Of a stretch of DNA of 64,000 bases, positions 1 to 7,695 are shown piece by piece. The notes under the pieces were generated by a model. That model was given only the letters and a program-made list of their open reading frames with translations, made no database searches and had not been told where the DNA came from. The stretch is from Pontibacter litorisediminis (GTDB lineage Bacteria; Bacteroidota; Bacteroidia; Cytophagales; Hymenobacteraceae), in the NCBI RefSeq assembly GCF_029360645.1, contig NZ_JARDUA010000007.1:62001-126000 (forward strand), read 5' to 3'. Position 1 is the first letter of the stretch. Each line of letters begins with the position of its first letter. Made by a program: the position numbers and the translations under genes.

Positions 1-152
1 CGCTGCGCAGGGGTAAGAGAGGTAAGCACGCTGTCGACCCATTGCTGTTCCCGGGGATGCACGATTACCTCCTCTGATGGGTTAAACGACATCAGGGGCC
101 CCATGACAAGAAAAACAAGAATCAACACACCTACACTAAAACTCTTCAACAT
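1..152 (-). CDS. N-terminus of a glycoside hydrolase family 3-type protein (partial)
   Basis: Only the first ~50 residues lie in the window; the gene runs off the left edge. The start codon at 152 is followed by a hydrophobic segment (LKSFSVGVLILVFLVMG) that looks like an export signal. Next comes WVDSVLTSLTPAQ, which matches the opening of GH3 beta-N-acetylhexosaminidase domains (typically WVDS...LTPEQRIGQLF), including the Bacteroidota GH3-beta-lactamase fusion proteins. The likely role is periplasmic or envelope sugar hydrolysis, probably in murein turnover, but the catalytic part is not visible. It is transcribed away from mutL, and a -7 type element at 185-192 is well placed to drive it. 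The family assignment rests on about 13 residues. Confidence 0.5.
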   Translation of the reverse strand, partial: MLKSFSVGVLILVFLVMGPLMSFNPSEEVIVHPREQQWVDSVLTSLTPAQ

Positions 153-173
153 CCTACGCTACTGTTTTATTAA

Positions 174-209
174 TTGGAACAAGTCAAAATTAAGCCTAAT
201 TTTGCACAA
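174..209. promoter_or_regulatory. Palindromic pair of divergent -7 elements
   Basis: CAAAATTA (185-192), a four-base spacer AGCC, and TAATTTTG (197-204) form a perfect inverted repeat. Each arm reads as the Bacteroidota -7 consensus TAnnTTTG on its own strand. On the plus strand TTG (174-176) sits 20 bases upstream, which is consensus spacing; on the minus strand the nearest TTG equivalent (207-209) is only 14 bases away. The minus element suits the GH3-type gene (start at 152). The plus element points into a stretch with no gene before mutL, 378 bases downstream. A plain hairpin or operator is an alternative. Confidence 0.45.
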
Positions 210-210
210 G

Positions 211-360
211 GCGGTTCAGAATAACAGACTATTAACAGCTTGTTTGCCGGCACTTTCGCGGGCTGGCCTGATCAGAAGAAGGAGAACCTTACAGCCTATC
301 TGCAGCTCACGTGGCCTCTAAGGGTAGCCTCATAAGGCTAACGCCACCAGCCCCGGCACT
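211..360 (+). ncRNA. Candidate structured RNA or long structured mutL leader
   Basis: No convincing gene lies between 153 and 581. Downstream of the plus-strand promoter-like element the sequence can fold into nested helices: GCCGG 246-250 with CCGGC 353-357, GGGCTGG 260-266 with CCAGCCC 347-353 (one base shared), GTGGC 311-315 with GCCAC 343-347, and TAGCCT 325-330 with AGGCTA 335-340 around a four-base loop. I recognise no known riboswitch, SRP RNA or 6S RNA. From about 360 to 560 the sequence is AT-rich and featureless. This is inference from pairing potential only. Confidence 0.28.
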
Positions 361-581
361 TATATATGGGATCGCTATACTTTTTACACGAAAAGAAAAG
401 CGAAACTGTTAGCAGAATTTCCAGCCTCTGACCAGAAGCAGTCTGTAAATTAATAATAAATTTAATTCTGAATTAGTTCTGCATTTACAAATAAGTATGA
501 GCAAATATTTAGCCATACTCTCAGAACTGGCCTTATTTTAAAGGATTTAAACTATATAGTTAGAAGGAGTTAGAAAAGCGG

Positions 582-2453
582 ATGCCCGATATCATACATT
601 TACTGCCTGATTTCCTGGCCAACCAGATTGCTGCCGGCGAGGTGGTGCAACGCCCTGCCTCCGTGGTGAAGGAGCTGCTGGAGAACGCCATTGATGCGCA
701 GGCCACTACCATACAGCTAATCGTGAAGGAGGCGGGCAAGCAGCTGGTGCAGGTGGTGGACAACGGTGTGGGCATGACCGAGACCGACGCCCGCATGTGC
801 TTTGAGCGCCACGCCACCTCCAAGATCCGCACCACCGACGACCTGTTCCGCATCCGCACCATGGGCTTTCGGGGCGAGGCCATGGCCTCTATCGGGGCGG
901 TGGCGCAGGTAGAGCTGAAAACCAAGCCCCAGGGAGCCGAAACAGGCACGAAATTGTTGGTAGAAGGCTCTGAGGTAGTGGCGCAGGAGCCGGTGGTAAC
1001 GCCCGAAGGCACTTCCATCGCGGTCAAGAACCTTTTCTACAACGTGCCGGCCCGCCGCAACTTCCTGAAGTCGAACGCGGTGGAGATGCGCCACATCCTG
1101 GAGGAGTTCCAACGGGTGGCGCTGGCCTATCCTGAGGTAAGCTTCTCGCTGCACCACAACGACATGGAGGTGTTTAACCTGCCGGCCACCAAACTGAGCC
1201 AGCGGATTGTGAGCATACTGGGCAGCACCTATAAAAACCAGATGGCCTACTGCGAGGAAGACACGGGCTTTCTGGTGGTAAAGGGGTACGTGGGCAAGCC
1301 CGAGCACGCCAAAAAAACGCGGGGCGAGCAGTTCTTCTTCGTAAACAACCGCTACGTGAAGAGCGGCTACCTGAACCATGCCGTGATGACGGCCTTTGAG
1401 GGTTTGGTGGCCAAGGAGAACCACCCGTTCTACGTGCTCTTCATCGAGATCGACCCGGAGAAGATCGACATCAACGTGCACCCCACCAAGACAGAGATAA
1501 AGTTTGAGGACGAGAAAACGGTGTATGCCATTGTGCATGCCGCCGTGAAGCGCGCCCTCGGCGCCTATAACATTGCCCCATCGCTGGACTTTGAGCAGGA
1601 CGTGAATTATGCGCCGCTGCAGCCCATACGCCTGCAAGGCGGCTTTAACAGCGAGTTTGAGCCGGAGCGCAAACCGCTGGGCAGCGGAGGCAGCAGCGGG
1701 GGCAGTACCTCCTTCCCGGGGTTCACGCCGCCGGCCACCACTACTAAGCGCGCCACCTCCAGGGGCTGGGAGCAGCTGTATGAGCCCATGAAGGACGTGC
1801 AGCAGGAAGAGCGCACGAGCATGGCCTCCTCAGAGACGGGCCTGCTGAGCGATGCCTTTGCCGCGCCGGACGCGGCGCCCGCCTCTACCAAAAAAGCCAT
1901 ACAGATACACCAGAAGTACCTGCTGGTACAGGTAAAGTCGGGTATGATGGTGATAGACCAGCAGGCGGCGCAGGAGCGTATCCTCTACGAGAAGTACATG
2001 GCTTCGCTCCAAAAGAAGACGGGGGCCTCGCAGGCGCTGCTGTTCCCGCAGACCGTGGAGTTGTCGGCCACGGATGCCGTGCTGATAAAGGAGCTGGCGG
2101 CAGAGTTCAAGGACATGGGTTTTCAGTTCGAGGACTTTGGCGGCAACACCATCATCTTAAACGGGATACCGGCCGATGTGCAGGCGGCCGACGAGAAAGA
2201 GCTGCTGGAGGAGCTGATTGAGCAGTACAAAAATAATTCGGCTACGTTAAAGCTTGATAAAAGGGAAAGCCTGGCCCGTGCCATGGCCAAACGGCTGGCG
2301 GCGCGCCTGCAGGCCCGCATGAGCGACCTGGAGATGAATTCGCTCGTAGACAAGCTTTTTGCGTGCCAGGTGCCGAACTATACGCCCGGTGGCCAAAAAA
2401 CGCTCGTGATCATGGAGCTGAGCCAGCTGCACGATCTTTTCCTGAAAAACTAA
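582..2453 (+). CDS. mutL: DNA mismatch repair protein MutL
   Basis: MutL links mismatch recognition by MutS to strand removal in the cytoplasm. The 623-residue protein opens with the GHKL ATPase: the N-box is in VKELLENAIDA, the Mg/ATP loop is DNGVGM, and FRGEAMASIG follows. The transducer domain is around residues 220-330, a Gly/Ser-rich linker around 365-380, and a C-terminal dimerisation domain follows. The endonuclease motif DQHA(x)2E(x)4E appears as DQQAAQERILYE at residues 459-470, so His is replaced by Gln. The C-terminal CPHGRP zinc-site motif is absent; the equivalent region reads FACQVPNY (593-600). AGAAGGAG at 562-569 is a good ribosome-binding site for this start. Nicking activity is therefore doubtful, though mismatch-repair identity is clear. 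Confidence 0.96.
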   Translation: MPDIIHLLPDFLANQIAAGEVVQRPASVVKELLENAIDAQATTIQLIVKEAGKQLVQVVDNGVGMTETDARMCFERHATSKIRTTDDLFRIRTMGFRGEAMASIGAVAQVELKTKPQGAETGTKLLVEGSEVVAQEPVVTPEGTSIAVKNLFYNVPARRNFLKSNAVEMRHILEEFQRVALAYPEVSFSLHHNDMEVFNLPATKLSQRIVSILGSTYKNQMAYCEEDTGFLVVKGYVGKPEHAKKTRGEQFFFVNNRYVKSGYLNHAVMTAFEGLVAKENHPFYVLFIEIDPEKIDINVHPTKTEIKFEDEKTVYAIVHAAVKRALGAYNIAPSLDFEQDVNYAPLQPIRLQGGFNSEFEPERKPLGSGGSSGGSTSFPGFTPPATTTKRATSRGWEQLYEPMKDVQQEERTSMASSETGLLSDAFAAPDAAPASTKKAIQIHQKYLLVQVKSGMMVIDQQAAQERILYEKYMASLQKKTGASQALLFPQTVELSATDAVLIKELAAEFKDMGFQFEDFGGNTIILNGIPADVQAADEKELLEELIEQYKNNSATLKLDKRESLARAMAKRLAARLQARMSDLEMNSLVDKLFACQVPNYTPGGQKTLVIMELSQLHDLFLKN

Positions 2454-2570
2454 CTTGATGGCTGATTGTTAAACCGTTGCTTCCCGGTGTGTTGCCAGGA
2501 AACACAACAAACCTATTGATCTAAAGTATAGGCCCGGATCGGTGTTCATACTTTCACAAAAGATAAAAGC

Positions 2571-3350
2571 ATGTTCAATATCACCCCTATGGTCAGGAAT
2601 CTCCTGATCATCAACGTGGTTGTTTTCCTGTTGCAGATCAATGGTGTGATCAGCCTGGAGACATTCGCGCTGCACTACTTCGGTTCAGATCTCTTCCGAC
2701 CGATCCAGCTGTTTACGCACATGTTCATGCATGGCGGCTGGTCGCACTTGTTCAGCAACATGTTCAGCCTCTTTATTTTCGGGCCTTTGCTGGAGCGTTT
2801 CTGGGGGCCGCAGCGCTTCCTGGCCTTTTACCTGATTACAGGTTTGGGAGCCAGCCTGTTGTACTCTGGTGTGCGTGCCTACGAACTGAACGGCCTGGAA
2901 AGCGAAACAGCCACATACATGGTTAACCCGGAGCCGATGGCTTTTTACAACTACATGGAGGAGCACTACAGTGGCCGCTACAACACAGAGTTTGCCGTAG
3001 AGTTTCGCCGCAACCCGGATAACCCCACGTACATAGAAGAAAGTAAGGAGGCTGTGCGTTATGTCTTCGGCCAGGTGTTCAACAGCCCGATGCTGGGAGC
3101 CTCCGGCGCCGTTTTCGGGATTCTGATGGCTTTTGGCCTGCTGTTCCCGAACCTGGAGCTGTTCCTGCTGTTCCTGCCCATCCCGATAAAGGCCAAGTAC
3201 TTTGTGCTGCTGTATGGGGGGTATGAGCTGTATGCCGGCTTTAACCGGGTGCCCGGTGATAACGTAGCACACTTTGCACACCTTGGCGGCATGCTGTTCG
3301 CGTATATACTGGTAAAAATGTGGCAGCGCAACGACTACAGTAATTACTAA
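2571..3350 (+). CDS. Rhomboid family intramembrane serine protease
   Basis: A polytopic membrane protease of 259 residues. The catalytic Ser is S178 in GASGA and the catalytic His is H237 in AHLGG; HGGWSHLFSNM near residues 54-64 is the usual L1-loop/TM2 signature. Between TM3 and TM4 there is an extra hydrophilic loop of about 60 residues (roughly 105-165), longer than in minimal rhomboids. The next rhomboid gene begins six bases after this stop, so the two are probably co-transcribed. Substrates cannot be inferred. The family call is secure. Confidence 0.93.
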   Translation: MFNITPMVRNLLIINVVVFLLQINGVISLETFALHYFGSDLFRPIQLFTHMFMHGGWSHLFSNMFSLFIFGPLLERFWGPQRFLAFYLITGLGASLLYSGVRAYELNGLESETATYMVNPEPMAFYNYMEEHYSGRYNTEFAVEFRRNPDNPTYIEESKEAVRYVFGQVFNSPMLGASGAVFGILMAFGLLFPNLELFLLFLPIPIKAKYFVLLYGGYELYAGFNRVPGDNVAHFAHLGGMLFAYILVKMWQRNDYSNY

Positions 3351-3356
3351 GGTATA

Positions 3357-4277
3357 ATGAGTATAACCAACGATATAAAAAACGCCTTCCGGCAGCCCAA
3401 CAACACGCTCAAGCAGCTCATCCTCATCAACGTGATCGTGTTTGTGTTGCTGATCGTGACACGTACTATCCTGATCCTGACGAATGGCACCTGGGTGTAC
3501 AGCGCCATCATGCGCTTCCTGGCGCTCAACTCAGACCCCTTTATCTTTATCACCCGTCCCTGGACGCTGATTACTTATTTCTTTACCCACGAGGGGTTTC
3601 TGCACATCATCTTCAACATGCTTAACCTATATTGGTTCGGGCAGCTGCTGCGCGAGTACCTCGGTGACAGAAAGCTGCTGAGCCTGTACGTGCTGGGCGG
3701 TATAGCCGGAGGTGTGCTGTACATGCTGAGCTATAACTTCATTCCCTACTTTGCTGATCGCGCGGCTTACTCTTTTATGATTGGCGCCTCGGCCAGTGTG
3801 CTGGCCATTGTGGTGGGGGCGGCTACGCTGCTGCCTAACTTCGCCTTCAACCTCATCCTGATCGGCCCTGTCAGAATAAAGTATATCGCTGCCTTCCTGG
3901 TACTGCTTTCCATCTCGGGTGCCGTAGGCGATAATGCCGGCGGCAACATTGCCCACCTGGGTGGCGCGTTAGTAGGCTGGATCTTTATCAAGCAGCTGCA
4001 GCGCGGCACCGATATGGGGCGGCCGGTACTAGCGGTAATCGACTTTTTTGCCAACCTGTTTAAGCGCAAGCCCAAGCTGCGGGTTACGCACAACCGCTAC
4101 ACCGGCAGCAGGCCCTCCTCCAATGGCAGCAGGAGTAGCAGCAGCAGTAGTAGCCCCGTAAGCCCGGACCAAAGCGAGATTGACCGCATCCTCGACAAGA
4201 TCTCCAGCTCCGGCTACGAGAGCCTATCCAAGGAGGAGAAGCAAAAGCTCTTCCAGGCAAGTCAGAAAGACTCTTAG
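3357..4277 (+). CDS. Rhomboid family intramembrane protease with DUF6576-like tail
   Basis: Second rhomboid of the pair, 306 residues. The catalytic Ser is S145 in GASAS and the His is H200 in IAHLGG. HEGFLHIIFNML around residues 78-89 corresponds to the HxxxxHxxxN region. After the last membrane segment comes a Ser-rich linker (about 251-266), then a conserved tail (about 272-303, IDRILDKISSSGYESLSKEE) resembling the DUF6576 domain of Bacteroidota rhomboids. A terminator lies immediately downstream, so the two rhomboids close the transcription unit that begins at or after mutL. Confidence 0.92.
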   Translation: MSITNDIKNAFRQPNNTLKQLILINVIVFVLLIVTRTILILTNGTWVYSAIMRFLALNSDPFIFITRPWTLITYFFTHEGFLHIIFNMLNLYWFGQLLREYLGDRKLLSLYVLGGIAGGVLYMLSYNFIPYFADRAAYSFMIGASASVLAIVVGAATLLPNFAFNLILIGPVRIKYIAAFLVLLSISGAVGDNAGGNIAHLGGALVGWIFIKQLQRGTDMGRPVLAVIDFFANLFKRKPKLRVTHNRYTGSRPSSNGSRSSSSSSSPVSPDQSEIDRILDKISSSGYESLSKEEKQKLFQASQKDS

Positions 4278-4290
4278 CGAACCACATAGC

Positions 4291-4326
4291 AATCGGCGCT
4301 ACCCAGTAAGGTGGCGCCGATTTTTT
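4291..4326 (+). terminator. Rho-independent terminator after the rhomboid pair
   Basis: AATCGGCGCTACC (4291-4303) pairs with GGTGGCGCCGATT (4310-4322), 13 base pairs with one G-U, followed by a T6 run. It also shows that the upstream-extended reading of the next gene (from 4325) would start inside a terminator, which favours the start at 4451. Confidence 0.88.
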
Positions 4327-4429
4327 GTTAGTGGCCCTACCTGGTAAAAACGAAAGCACAAGAGGCTTAGGTCTGATAGCGGCTGCGGCAGGGACAACAG
4401 GTAAAACCCTATTGCGGCAAGTAAGTATA

Positions 4430-4450
4430 ATGTTCAATCACATTGAACAT
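4430..4450. promoter_or_regulatory. Perfect 9-bp inverted repeat touching a start codon
   Basis: ATGTTCAAT (4430-4438) and ATTGAACAT (4442-4450) form a perfect palindrome with a three-base spacer, ending directly before the ATG at 4451. It could be an operator, or an mRNA hairpin hiding the initiation region. The left arm contains an in-frame ATG (4430), which is the alternative start of the downstream gene. Confidence 0.5.
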
Positions 4451-7045
4451 ATGACACCAAGTATAACAAAGTGCAATTTCATAAGCCTGCTGCTTTGCCT
4501 TTGGCTAAGTTGCCACATGGCCCCCGCACAAACCCTATCACCCCAACAAGACAGCATTACCGTAGCCATCGCGCCGGATTACAGTGACGTGAGCAAGCGC
4601 CATCGCTTCTGGTTTGGCGACAATTACCGGGAGCTTTGGGCCACACCCGTTAGAATGCGCATACTGCGGTTGAGCGAAGAGCGGGGCGGCATGAAAATAC
4701 TGCAGCGCGGCGGCGGGCAGCAGACCAAGTCGCTGCGCCTGCAGGACCCCACCGGCAGGGAGTGGGCGCTGCGCACGGTGCAAAAAGACCCGGAGAAGGC
4801 CCTGCCCGAGAACCTGCGTGAAACCGTGGCCAAAGACATTGTACAGGATCAGATCTCTGCCTCGCATCCCTTTGGGGCGTTGGTAGTGCCGCCGCTGGCG
4901 GAGGCGCTGAACGTGCTGCACACCAACCCCGAAATCGTGTACCTGCCCAACGACCCTGCCTTGCAGGCCGACTCCCTGGCTGGTTATGCCAATGCTGTGT
5001 ACTTGCTGGAGGAGCGCGAGCCCATCCGCCATGGGGTAGACACCGACAACACGGAGAAGGTGCTGGAGAAGCTGGAGGAGGACAACGACAACCGCGTGAA
5101 CCAGCATGCCGTGCTGCGGGCCAGGCTGCTGGATATAGTGGTTGGCGACTGGGACCGCCACGAAGACCAGTGGCGTTGGCGTGACCTGGAGGACGAAACC
5201 GGTAAGCTCTATGACCCTATTCCGCGCGACCGCGACCAGATCTTCTTTAAAAACGAGGGGGTGATACCGAAGATTGGCTCCCGTAAGTGGATCATGCCGA
5301 AGTTCCAGGGTTTCGACGAGGACATACGCGGCATAGAGGGCTTTAACTTTAACGCGCGCTACTTCGACCGCATGTTTATGTATCAGCTATCGGAGGAGGA
5401 CTGGCGTGAGGAGGTGCGCTTTGTGCAGCAGCAGCTGACCGATGAGCTCATTGACGAGGCCGTGCGCCGGATGCCGGAACCCATTTACGAACAGAGCGGC
5501 CCAGAGATCGCCCGCATCATAAAGGCGCGCCGCAACAACCTGATGGAGCAGGCGCTCACGTACTACCGTTTCCTGTCGAAAGCGGTGGATATACCCGGTT
5601 CAGACAAGCATGAGGAGTTTGTGCTGGATTACTTGCCGGGCGGTGGAGTCAATCTGAAAGTATACAAGATCAAGAAGGACAGCACCCGCGACCGCTTGCT
5701 GATGGACCGTACCTTTACCCCGAAGGTTACGAATGAGCTGCGCCTGTATGGCCGTGGCGATGAGGATGTGTTCACGGTGCAGGGCAGCGGCAAATCAAGT
5801 ATAAAAGTGCGCCTGATCGGAGGGGGCAGCGCCGATGCCTTTAACATCGGCAGCGACTTCCGTAACAGTGGCAAGCTGCTGATCTACGACCGCTCAGACG
5901 AGGAAAACATACTTCCGGCTAAAAGTGTGGCCAAGATCCGCACCTCCACCGACACCATCGTGAACCACTATGACCCGCGCAGTTTTAAGTATAACCAGCT
6001 GATGCCGCTGGCCACCGCGGGCTATAACCTGGACGACGGCATACTGCTGGGACTGGGGTTTAGGTACACTAAGCACGGTTTCCGGAAAGAACCCTATGCG
6101 GCGCAGCACAAACTGATGGTAGGGCATGCGCTGGCTACCAATGCCTTCTTTGGGAGTTACGAGGGTGATTTCCCGAGTCTGATCGGGAAGCTTGACCTGG
6201 GGGTGGAACTGGATGCCAAGGCGCCAAACAATACCAGCAACTTCTTTGGGGTGGGCAACAGCACCGAGTTCATCGACACCGGCAGCAAACCTATCCGCTA
6301 TTACCGCACCCGCTACGACTTTATAGAGTCGCAGGTGGTGTTGCGGCGGCAGCTTACGTCGCGATTTCAGGTGTACGGTGGCGTGACAGGCCAGTTCTTC
6401 AGCATGGAGCCAGATGATAATGAGGGCCGCTTCATCAACCTGTACCAGGCAGAAAACTCGGAGGAGAATCTGTTCGAGAGCAAGTATTACGGTGGCTTGG
6501 TAGGCGGTTTTACCCTGGACACGCGTAACAATGCGGTGCAGCCTTCCCAAGGCATGTACTGGAGCACCAGCCTGCGTGGCCTTCGTCAGCTAAACGATGA
6601 GGAGGAAGCGTATGGGCAGCTGCAGACGGAGGTGGGGGTGTACTTCAGGCTGAGTGAGCGGCTCGTGGTGGCCAACCGGGTCGGTGGTGGCACGACGTAT
6701 GGCGATCCGGCTTTTTTCCAGTTGCTGTACCTGGGGGGCACCAACAACCTGCGCGGCTACCGCAACTATCGCTTTGCCGGAGACCAAATGGCTTTCCACA
6801 ACCTGGAGCTGCGCCTCAAACTCTTCGACTTTACCTCGTATCTGTTCCCGGGCACTTTTGGCCTGATCGGTTTTAATGATTTGGGCCGCGTGTGGTCCGA
6901 TGGGGGAGAGGACGGCGGTGGCCTCCATCACGGCTATGGCGGTGGTATCTATGTGCTTCCGGCAGAGCTTATACTGCTGCACGGGGTGGTCGGATTTTCA
7001 GAAGACGGGGTACTGCCATACTTCTCGGTAGGGTTCAGGTTTTAG
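4451..7045 (+). CDS. Kinase-fold-like domain fused to an Omp85/BamA-type outer-membrane barrel
   Basis: This start gives 864 residues with a clean signal peptide (NFISLLLCLWLSCHMAPAQ). The C-terminal ~370 residues are a surface-antigen (BamA/TamA-type) barrel: strands carry GGLVGGFTLDTRNN and GGTNNLRGYR, and the chain ends in aromatic VGFRF as outer-membrane proteins do. The N-terminal part is not POTRA repeats. It holds LLDIVVGDWDRHEDQW (GDWDRH at 232-237) followed by YDPIPRDRD (254-262). This is the spacing and style of the catalytic loop and metal-binding Asp of FAM20/HipA/PI3K-like kinases (GNxDRHxxN ... D). Kinase activity is inference. If the start were 4430 the protein would be seven residues longer. 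A palindrome sits at the start, and a gene-free repeat region follows. Confidence 0.8.
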   Translation: MTPSITKCNFISLLLCLWLSCHMAPAQTLSPQQDSITVAIAPDYSDVSKRHRFWFGDNYRELWATPVRMRILRLSEERGGMKILQRGGGQQTKSLRLQDPTGREWALRTVQKDPEKALPENLRETVAKDIVQDQISASHPFGALVVPPLAEALNVLHTNPEIVYLPNDPALQADSLAGYANAVYLLEEREPIRHGVDTDNTEKVLEKLEEDNDNRVNQHAVLRARLLDIVVGDWDRHEDQWRWRDLEDETGKLYDPIPRDRDQIFFKNEGVIPKIGSRKWIMPKFQGFDEDIRGIEGFNFNARYFDRMFMYQLSEEDWREEVRFVQQQLTDELIDEAVRRMPEPIYEQSGPEIARIIKARRNNLMEQALTYYRFLSKAVDIPGSDKHEEFVLDYLPGGGVNLKVYKIKKDSTRDRLLMDRTFTPKVTNELRLYGRGDEDVFTVQGSGKSSIKVRLIGGGSADAFNIGSDFRNSGKLLIYDRSDEENILPAKSVAKIRTSTDTIVNHYDPRSFKYNQLMPLATAGYNLDDGILLGLGFRYTKHGFRKEPYAAQHKLMVGHALATNAFFGSYEGDFPSLIGKLDLGVELDAKAPNNTSNFFGVGNSTEFIDTGSKPIRYYRTRYDFIESQVVLRRQLTSRFQVYGGVTGQFFSMEPDDNEGRFINLYQAENSEENLFESKYYGGLVGGFTLDTRNNAVQPSQGMYWSTSLRGLRQLNDEEEAYGQLQTEVGVYFRLSERLVVANRVGGGTTYGDPAFFQLLYLGGTNNLRGYRNYRFAGDQMAFHNLELRLKLFDFTSYLFPGTFGLIGFNDLGRVWSDGGEDGGGLHHGYGGGIYVLPAELILLHGVVGFSEDGVLPYFSVGFRF

Positions 7046-7220
7046 GATTTGAGAAAGTTTTCTACAGTGCCGTGTCCCTGCCCCTCCTTAGCCAAGGAGG
7101 GGAGTTATACTTGCTCCTTTCCCTGTCATCTCAAGCAGAGCGAGAGGTCTAACGGGAATTCTAAAAAGATCTCTCCCATAGGTCAAGATGACAGCAAGGA
7201 CAGCGGCTACCAAAACTGTA
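7046..7220. repeat. Gene-free stretch with two hairpins
   Basis: CCCCTCCTT (7081-7089) and AAGGAGGGG (7094-7102) form a perfect 9-bp stem, placed where a terminator for the barrel gene would be but without a T-run. Next, CTGTCATCT (7123-7131) and AGATGACAG (7186-7194) bound an imperfect 72-base inverted repeat with further inner pairing (GAGAGGTCT against AGATCTCTC). No gene is credible here. Confidence 0.55.
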
Positions 7221-7583
7221 CCCAGTCCTTGGGTGGAGCGCCTTGTGGAATCCCGTGCCGCGCAAGCGGCAGCGGCCTGGCGCAGGAGGGAACACAGCGC
7301 GATGCCCTTATCGAGGGCCCCTACCCCCAGGACGAGCCCTCTCGGGCTGGAGAGCAGAAAGTTGGCTATGAAAAGGGCCGCTTGTAAGTTTGGAGGATCA
7401 GCAGCAGCTAGCAAGGATAGCTTATATCTAGTTGCGGAAAGCAGCGGCTAAGAGAGGCACAAGCGGACGCTTGCGCCAGAGAAGTATAAAGTGTTGACCA
7501 AGTATGAAGTGTGGCTCTCCGAGCTAGTCGGGTTACTAACTCAACATTATAGAAGGCACGGGTTCCAAACCCGCGCCAGCGAT
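7221..7583. repeat. Copy 1 of a dispersed noncoding repeat
   Basis: This block resembles 15918-16248. Blocks shared in the same order include the opening CCCAGTCCT..GGGT.GAGCGCC, a 27-base segment (7330-7356) with one mismatch to 16007-16033, an AGTTGCGG.AAGCAG block, a 28-base segment (7456-7483) identical to 16130-16157, and a closing hairpin plus CCAGCGAT. The final hairpin here is CGGGTT-CCA-AACCCG (7559-7573). Reading frames across it are not conserved between the copies, so it is not treated as coding. Confidence 0.75.
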
Positions 7584-7630
7584 AGGTGTATAGATGGCCA
7601 AAAGGAATACACCTCAAGTTTAAGAAGCAT

Positions 7631-7669
7631 AAAAACAAAATCGCCGCTCCTTTTCAGAAGCGGCGATTT
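7631..7669 (-). terminator. Terminator of mdh
   Basis: AAATCGCCGCT (7638-7648) pairs perfectly with AGCGGCGATTT (7659-7669). Read on the minus strand the stem is followed by a T-rich run (7637-7631), 27 bases beyond the mdh stop. Confidence 0.85.
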
Positions 7670-7695
7670 CAGTATCAATAAGTATACTTTTATAC

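Noticed and set aside
103..321. Short plus-strand reading frame before mutL
   Set aside because: It begins inside the divergent GH3-type gene, upstream of the promoter-like palindrome, and its translation resembles nothing.
717..1637. Long minus-strand reading frame across mutL
   Set aside because: It is the antisense shadow of a highly conserved gene; the translation is His/Val/Leu-rich nonsense without any motif.
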